A stretch of DNA of 64,000 bases, taken from positions 36,939,501-37,003,500 of the forward strand of contig CP136897.1 in assembly GCA_034359265.1 (NCBI GenBank), in the 5' to 3' direction. Below the pieces are notes generated by a model. It saw only the letters and a program-made list of their open reading frames with translations, was not told the origin of the DNA and ran no database searches. Every line of letters starts with the position of its first letter. The stretch's first letter is position 1. This stretch comes from Canna indica (lineage: Eukaryota; Streptophyta; Magnoliopsida; Zingiberales; Cannaceae). This document shows positions 58,358-64,000 of this stretch, in pieces. The translations under genes and the position numbers were made by a program.

Positions 58358-58687
58358 TGTTTTTTTACTACCTATTTGATTGCACGACGAGATCATTTTT
58401 TTACCAATCTTTCTAACCAAACATTAAGGACGGACGACGTCGTCGCCATAAAATTTGGCTGTCGATCGCCCGCCGCAACCTCTACGTCCGGCTCGATCGA
58501 CCAACCGACCCGAAAAATAACATTTCAATTATTATTTTTCGTTTAAAACGTGCGTAACTCCGTGAATTATTGTCCGATTTTAGCTTTTCACGTGGCGCTG
58601 AAAGTCGCGCGAAGAGACTAAGAAAATGACCCCCGAACTCTCCCTCGGATGCTCACCCTTATTAGCGGACGATCAGATGTGCATATC

Positions 58688-58804
58688 GGGTGCGATCATA
58701 CCAGCACTAACGCACTGGATCCCATCAGAACTCCGAAGTTAAGCGTGCTTGGGCGAGAGTAGTACTAGGATGGGTGACCCCCTGGGATGTCCTCGCGTTG
58801 CACC
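58688..58804 (+). rRNA. 5S rRNA copy 128
   Basis: Changes: C29T, A101T, T109C; same gene as copy 105. Confidence 0.95.
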
Positions 58805-59172
58805 TTTTTTTTTACTACCTATTTGATTGCACGACGAGATCATTTTTTTTACCAATCTTTCTAACCAAACGTTAAGGACGGACGACGTCGTCGCCATAAA
58901 TCTTGGCTGTCGATGGCCCGTGCGGGGCCCGCCGCAACCTCTAGGGCTGGCTTGATCGACCAACCGACCCGAAAAATTAAAAATTTTAATTAAATAAGAA
59001 AAATAACATTTCAATTATTATTTTTCGTTTAAAACGGGCGTAACTCCGTGCATTATTGTCCGATTTTAGCTTTTCACGTGGCACTGAAAGGCGCGAGAAG
59101 AGACGAAGAAAATGACCCCGAGCTGTCCCTCGGACGCTGACCCTTATTAGCCGACGATCAGAATTGCATGAC

Positions 59173-59289
59173 CGGTGCGATCATACCAGCACTAACGCAC
59201 CGGATCCCATCAAAACATCGAACTTAAGCGTGCTTGATCGAGAGTAGTACTAGGATGGGTGACCCCCTGGGAAGTCCTCGTGTTGCACC
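59173..59289 (+). rRNA. 5S rRNA copy 129
   Basis: Changes: G1C, G41A, T45A, C46T, G51C, G65A, G66T. Partner of copy 106. Confidence 0.93.
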
Positions 59290-59656
59290 TTTTTTTTTAC
59301 TACCTATTTGATTGCACGACGAGATCATTTTTTTACCAATCTTTCTAAGCAAACGTTGAGGACGGACGGCGTCGTCGCCATAAAATTTGGCTGTCGTTCG
59401 CCCGCGCGGGGCCCGCCGCAACCTCTACGGACGGCTCGATCGACCAACCGACCCGAAAAATTGAAATTTGTAAATAAATAAGAAAAATAACATTTCAATT
59501 ATTATTTTTCATTTAAAACGGGCGTAACTCCGTGCATTATTGTTCGATTTTAGCTTTTCACGTGGCGCTGAAAGGCGCGCGAAGAGACGAAGAAAATGAC
59601 CCCGAGCTGTCCCTCGGACGCTGACCCTTATTAGCCGACGATCAGAATTGCATGAC

Positions 59657-59773
59657 GGGTGCGATCATACCAGCACTAACGCACCGGATCCCATCAAAAC
59701 TTCGAACTTAAGCGTGCTTGTTCGAGAGTAGTACTAGGATGGGTGACCCCCTGGGAAGTCCTTGTGTTGCACC
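59657..59773 (+). rRNA. 5S rRNA copy 130
   Basis: Changes: G41A, C46T, G51C, G65T, G66T, C107T. Partner of copy 107; T-tract preceded by GA. Confidence 0.94.
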
Positions 59774-60144
59774 GATTTTTTTACTACCTATTTGATTGCA
59801 CGACGAGATCATTTTTTTTACTACCAATCTTTCTAACCAATCGTTAAGGACGAACGACGTCGTCGCCATAAAATTTGGCTGTCCGTCGCCCGCACGGGGC
59901 CCATCGCAACCTCTACGGCCGGCTCGATCGACCAACCGACCCGAAAAATTAAAATTTGTAAATAAATAAGAAAAATGACATTTCAATTATTATTTTTCGT
60001 TTAAAACAGGCGTAACTCCGTGCATTATTATCTGATTCCAGCTTTTCACGTGGCGCTGAAACGCGCGCGAAGAGACGAAGAAAATGACCCCGAGTTGTCC
60101 CTCGGACGCTCACCCTTATTAGCCGACGATCAGAAGTGCATGAC

Positions 60145-60261
60145 GGGTGCGATCATACTAGCACTAACGCACCGGATCCCATTAGAACTCCGAAGTTAAG
60201 CGTGCTTGCGCGAGAGTGGTACTAGGATGGGTGACCCCTTCGGAAGTCCTCGTGTTGCACC
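60145..60261 (+). rRNA. 5S rRNA copy 131
   Basis: Changes: C15T, C39T, G65C, A74G, C95T, G97C. No partner in the left block, where this unit is deleted. Confidence 0.94.
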
Positions 60262-60629
60262 TTTTTTTTTACTACCTATTTGATTGCTCGACGAGATCAT
60301 TTTTTTTACCAATCTTTCTAACCAAACGTTAAGGACGGACGACGTCGTCGCCATAAAATTTGGCTGTCGATCGCCCGTGCGGGGCCCGCCGCAACCTGTA
60401 CAGCCGGCTCGATCGACCAACCGACCCAAAAAATTAAAATTTGTAAATAAATAAGAAAAATGACATTTCAATTATTATTTTTCGTTTAAAACGGGCGTAA
60501 CTCCGTGCATTATTGTCCGATTCCAGCTTTTAACGTGGCGCTGAAACGCGCGCGAAGAGACGAAGAAAATGACCCCGAGTTGTCCCTCAGAGGCTCACCC
60601 TTATTAGCCGACGATCAGAAGTGCATGAC

Positions 60630-60746
60630 GGGTGCGATCATACTAGCACTAACGCACCGGATCCCATCAGAACTCCGAAGTTAAGCGTGCTTGCGCGAGA
60701 GTGGTACTAGGATGGGTGACCCCTTCGGAAGTCCTCGTGTTGCACC
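60630..60746 (+). rRNA. 5S rRNA copy 132
   Basis: Changes: C15T, G65C, A74G, C95T, G97C. Also without partner in the left block. Confidence 0.94.
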
Positions 60747-61114
60747 TTTTTTTTTACTACCTATTTGATTGCACGACGAGATCTTTTTTTTTACCATTCT
60801 TTCTAACCAAACGTTAAGGACGGACGACGTCGTCGCCATAAAATTTGGCTGTCGATCGCCCGCGCGGGGCCCGCCGCAACCTCTACGGCCGGCTCGATCG
60901 ACCAACCGACCCGAAAAATTAAAATTTGTAAATAAATAAGAAAAATAATATTTCAATATTATTTTTCGTTTAAAACGGGTGTAACTCCGTGCATTATTGT
61001 CCGATTTCAGCTTTTCACGTGGCGCTGAAAGGCGCGCAAAGAGACAAAGAAAATGACCCCCGAACTCTCCCTCAGATGCTCACCCATATTAGGCGACGAT
61101 CGGAAGTGCATATT

Positions 61115-61235
61115 GGGTGTGATCATACCAGCACTAACGCATCGGATCCCATCAGAACTTCGAAGTTAAGCGTGCTTGGGCGAGAGTAGTACTAGGATGG
61201 GTGACCCCCTAGGAAGTCCTCCCTCGCATTGCATC
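61115..61235 (+). rRNA. 5S rRNA copy 133 with CCTC insertion
   Basis: 121 nt with the same CCTC duplication after nt 107 as copy 108. Changes: C6T, C28T, C46T, G97A, T109C, G110A, C116T. Confidence 0.88.
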
Positions 61236-61603
61236 TTTTTTTTTACTACCTATTTGATTGCATGACTAGATCATTTTTTTTACCAATCTTCCTAACCAAA
61301 CGTTAAGGACGGACGACGTCGTCGCCATAAATCTTGGCTGTCGATCGCCCGCGCGGGGCCCGCCGCGACCTCTACGGCCGGCTCGATCGACCAACCGACA
61401 CGAAAAAATAAAATTTGTAAATAAATAGAAAAAATAACATTTCAATTTTTATTTTTCGTTTAAAGCGGGCGTAACTCCATGCATTATTGTCAGATTTTAG
61501 CTTTTCACGTGGCGCTGAAACGTGCGCGAAGAGACGAAGAAAATGACCCCGAGTTGTCCCTCGGACGCTCACCCTTATTAGCCGACGATCAGAAGTGCAT
61601 GAC

Positions 61604-61720
61604 GGGTGCGATCATACTAGCACTAACGCACCGGATCCCATCAGAACTTCGAACTTAAGTGTGCTTGCGCGAGAGTGGTACTAGGATGGGTGACCCCTTG
61701 GGAAGTCCTCGTGTTGCACC
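61604..61720 (+). rRNA. 5S rRNA copy 134
   Basis: Changes: C15T, C46T, G51C, C57T, G65C, A74G, C95T; same gene as copy 109, 12,056 bp away. Confidence 0.94.
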
Positions 61721-62088
61721 TTTTTTTTTACTACCTATTTGATTGCACGACGATATCATTTTTTTTACCACTCTTTCTAACCAAACGTTAAGGATGGATG
61801 ATGTCATCGGCATAAAATTTGGCTGTCGATCGCCCGCGCGGGGCCCGCCGCAACCTCTACGGCCGGCTCGATCGACCAACCGACCCGAAAAATTATAATT
61901 TGTAAATAAATAAGAAAAATAACATTTCAATTATTATTTTTCGTTTAAAACGGGCGTAACACCGTGCATTATTGTCCGATTTCAGCTTTTCACGTGGCGC
62001 TGAAAGGCGCGTGAAGAGACGAAGAAAATGACCCCGAGCTGTCCCTCGGACCGTGACCCTTATTAGCCGACGATCAGAATTGCATGAC

Positions 62089-62205
62089 GGGTGCGATCAT
62101 ACCAGCACTAACGCACCGGATCCCATCAAAACTTCGAACTTAAGCGTGCTTGATCGAGAGTAGTACTAGGATGGGTGACCCCCTGGGAAGTCCTTGTGTT
62201 GCACA
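62089..62205 (+). rRNA. 5S rRNA copy 135
   Basis: Changes: G41A, C46T, G51C, G65A, G66T, C107T, C117A. Partner of copy 110. Confidence 0.94.
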
Positions 62206-62576
62206 GATTTTTTTACTACCTATTTGATTGCACGACGAGATCATTTTTTTTACTACCAATCTTTCTAACCAATCGTTAAGGACGGACGACGTCGTCGCCA
62301 TAAAATTTGGCTGTCCGTCGCCCGCGCGGGGCCCGACGCAACCTCTACGGCCGGCTCGATCGACCAACCGACCCGAAAAATTAAAATTTGTAAATAAATA
62401 AGAAAAATGACATTTCAATTATTATTTTTCGTTTAAAACGGGCGTAACTCCGTGCATTATTGTCCGATTCCAGCTTTTCACGTGGCGCTGAAACGCGCGC
62501 GAAGAGACGAAGAAAATGACCCCGAGTTGTCCCTCGGACGCTCACCCTAATTAGCCGACGATCAGAAGTGCATGAC

Positions 62577-62693
62577 GGGTGCGATCATACTAGCACTAAC
62601 GCACCGGATCCCATTAGAACTCCGAAGTTAAGCGTGCTTGTGCGAGAGTAGTACTAGGATGGGTGACCCCCTGGGAAGTCCTCGCGTTGCACC
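62577..62693 (+). rRNA. 5S rRNA copy 136 (chimeric)
   Basis: C15T, C39T and the upstream spacer (CCAGC, GAAACGCGCG) match copy 111/131; G65T, T109C and the downstream GACAGACGACGTCGCCGCC match copy 116. Exchange between nt 39 and 65. Confidence 0.94.
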
Positions 62694-63062
62694 TTTTTTT
62701 TTACTACCTATTTGATTGCACGACGAGATCATTTTTTTTACCAATCTTTCTAACCAAACGTTAAGGACAGACGACGTCGCCGCCATAAAATTTGGCTGTC
62801 GATCGCCCGCGCGGGGCCCGCCGCAAACTCTACGGCCGACTCCATCGACCAACCGACCCGAAAAATTAAAATTTGTAAATAAATAAGAAAAATAACATTT
62901 CAATTATTATTTTTCGTTTAAAACGGGCGTAACTCCGTGCATTATTGTTCGATTTCAGCTGTTCACGTGGCGCTGAAAGGCGCGCGAAGAGATGAAGAAA
63001 ATGACCCCCGAACTCTCCCTCGGACGCTCACCCTTATTAGCCGACGATCAGAAGTGCATAAC

Positions 63063-63179
63063 GGTTGCGATCATACCAGCACTAACGCATCGAATCCCAT
63101 CAGAACTCCGAAGTTAAGCGTGCTTGGGCGATACTAGTACTAGTATGGGTGACCCCTTGGGAAGTCCTCATGTTGCACT
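63063..63179 (+). rRNA. 5S rRNA copy 137
   Basis: Changes: G3T, C28T, G31A, G70T, G72C, G82T, C95T, G108A, C117T; partner of copy 117 at 9,650 bp. T-tract broken (TTTTTCTTTG). Confidence 0.92.
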
Positions 63180-63547
63180 TTTTCTTTGACTACCTATTTG
63201 ATTGCACGACGAGATCATTTTTTTTACCAATCTTTCTAACCAAACGTTAAGGACGGATGACGTTGTCGCCATAAATCTTGGCTGTCGATCGCCCGCGCGG
63301 GGCCCGCCGCAACCTCTACGGCCGGCTCGATCGACCAACCGACCCGAAAAATTAAAATTTGTAAATAAATAAGGAAAATAACATTTCAATTATTATTTTT
63401 CGTTTAAAACGGGCGTAACTCCGTGCATTATTGTCCGATTTCAGCTTTTCACGTGGCGCTGAAAGGCGCGCGAAGAGACGAAGAAAATGACCCCGAGCTA
63501 TCCCACGGACGCTCACCCTTATTAGCCGACGATCAGAAGTGCATGAC

Positions 63548-63665
63548 GGGTGCGATCATGCCAGCACTAACGCATCGCATTCCCATCAGAACTTCGAAGT
63601 TAAGCGTGCTTGGGCGAGAGTAGTACTAGGATGGGTGACCTCCTGGGAAGTCCTCATGTTGCACT
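63548..63665 (+). rRNA. 5S rRNA copy 138
   Basis: 118 nt: one T inserted near nt 33. Changes: A13G, C28T, G31C, C46T, C93T, G108A, C117T. Partner of copy 118. Confidence 0.92.
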
Positions 63666-64000
63666 TTTTTTTTTTAACCTATTTGAGTGCATGACGAGCT
63701 CATTTTTTTTACCAATCTTTCAAACCAAACGTTAAGGACGGACGACGTCGTCGCCATAAAATTTGTCTGTCGATCGCCCGCCGCAACCTCTACGACCGGC
63801 TCGATCGACCAACCGACCCGAAAAATTAAAATTTGTAAATAAATAAGAAAAATAACATTTCAATTATTATTTTTCGTTTAAAACGGGCGTAACTGCGTGC
63901 ATTATTGTCCGATTTCAGCTTTTCACGTGGCGCTGAAAGGCGCGCGAAGAGACGAAGAAAATGACCCCGAGCTATCCCACGGACGCTCACCCTTATTAGC
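63666..64000 (+). other. Partial 5S spacer at right edge
   Basis: Spacer after copy 138, with the 11-bp GC-core deletion near 63780. It ends in the TTATTAGC box, so the next gene starts about 25 bp beyond the window. Confidence 0.9.

Larger units (their letters stand above)
56362..62576 (+). repeat. Right member of dispersed block pair
   Basis: As the left member but with two additional units (copies 131, 132) between the partners of 107 and 108. From copy 136 on, the sequence instead follows copies 116-118 at an offset of 9,650 bp. Confidence 0.9.
1..64000 (+). repeat. 5S rDNA tandem array, ~485-bp unit, 138 gene copies
   Basis: The same 117-nt gene and ~368-bp spacer recur head to tail across the window with no other sequence between them. 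Both ends lie in spacer, so the array continues on both sides. The gene reads as angiosperm cytosolic 5S rRNA: GGGTGCGATC start, AGTTAAGCGTGCTTGG (box A), GGATGGGTGACC (box C), GTTGCACC end, then T9. The product is the 5S RNA of the large ribosomal subunit, made by Pol III with TFIIIA. Most spacings are 483-486 bp; shorter ones (472-475, 449, 371, ~310, 282, ~198 bp) come from the deletions listed separately. Organism assignment beyond flowering plant is not possible from this sequence. Confidence 0.98.

Noticed and set aside
226..64000. Possible CRISPR-like array because of regular repetition
   Set aside because: The period is ~485 bp and both parts of the unit are repeated; there are no short repeats with unique spacers.
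1..64000. Linked 35S rDNA, histone genes or retrotransposon-like 5S elements (Cassandra)
   Set aside because: No 18S/5.8S/25S segment, coding region, LTR, primer-binding site or target-site duplication is seen; each unit contains only a 5S gene and spacer.

Overview
The whole window is one uninterrupted stretch of a 5S ribosomal DNA tandem array. The 117-nt gene body is the standard 5S rRNA of flowering plants. It starts GGGTGCGATC, carries the internal RNA polymerase III control region (box A, intermediate element, box C), ends GTTGCACC and runs straight into a T-tract terminator. All copies lie on the + strand, head to tail. The species cannot be named from the sequence; a nuclear chromosome of an angiosperm is the safe reading. 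There are no protein genes, tRNAs, transposons or CRISPR arrays. The many short open reading frames are shadows of the repeat, above all a ~91-codon frame on the minus strand that recurs in most units.

I placed 138 5S copies. 129 keep the 5' start: 127 of these are full or nearly full length, one carries an internal 21-bp duplication and one an 11-bp deletion. Nine copies lack the first 9-10 nt, and one of those nine is cut at both ends. The basic period is about 485 bp (117 bp gene plus ~368 bp spacer). In order, the spacer holds the T9 terminator, a second T8 tract ~38 bp downstream, a 12-bp palindrome, a CpG-dense GC-rich core inside an 8-bp inverted repeat, a ~60-bp AT-rich tract, a 7-bp inverted repeat around CACGTG, and a TTATTA box at -29 with C at -1. 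Copies are numbered 1-138 from the left. Base changes are written as consensus base, gene position, observed base, where the consensus is the majority base at each position. Copy 42 differs from it at one position only.

Region by region: 1-2972 and about 6246-25565 carry one spacer subtype (GTCGAC at the palindrome edge, mostly GCTAAAA upstream). 2973-6245 and 25566-64000 carry another (GTCGCC, mostly GCTGAAA). On this lies a hierarchy of larger repeats: 796-bp dimers (8.7-11.5 kb), a 1.45-kb trimer repeated at a 1,940-bp offset (11.5-14.9 kb), a 1,439-bp trimer (14.9-17.8 kb), a 970-bp dimer (20.7-22.7 kb), 683-bp dimers with truncated genes (28.6-31.7 kb), a recent 5,044-bp tandem duplication (31.0-41.1 kb), and a dispersed block pair about 10.88/12.06 kb apart (45.5-50.5 and 56.4-62.6 kb).

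The genes do not form a pathway; each is a separate Pol III unit for the same RNA. The value of the window is as a record of unequal exchange, gene conversion and decay in a 5S array. By my reading no copy matches the array consensus exactly, and several exchange points fall inside the gene itself. I found no sign of a new biological system beyond this recombination structure.
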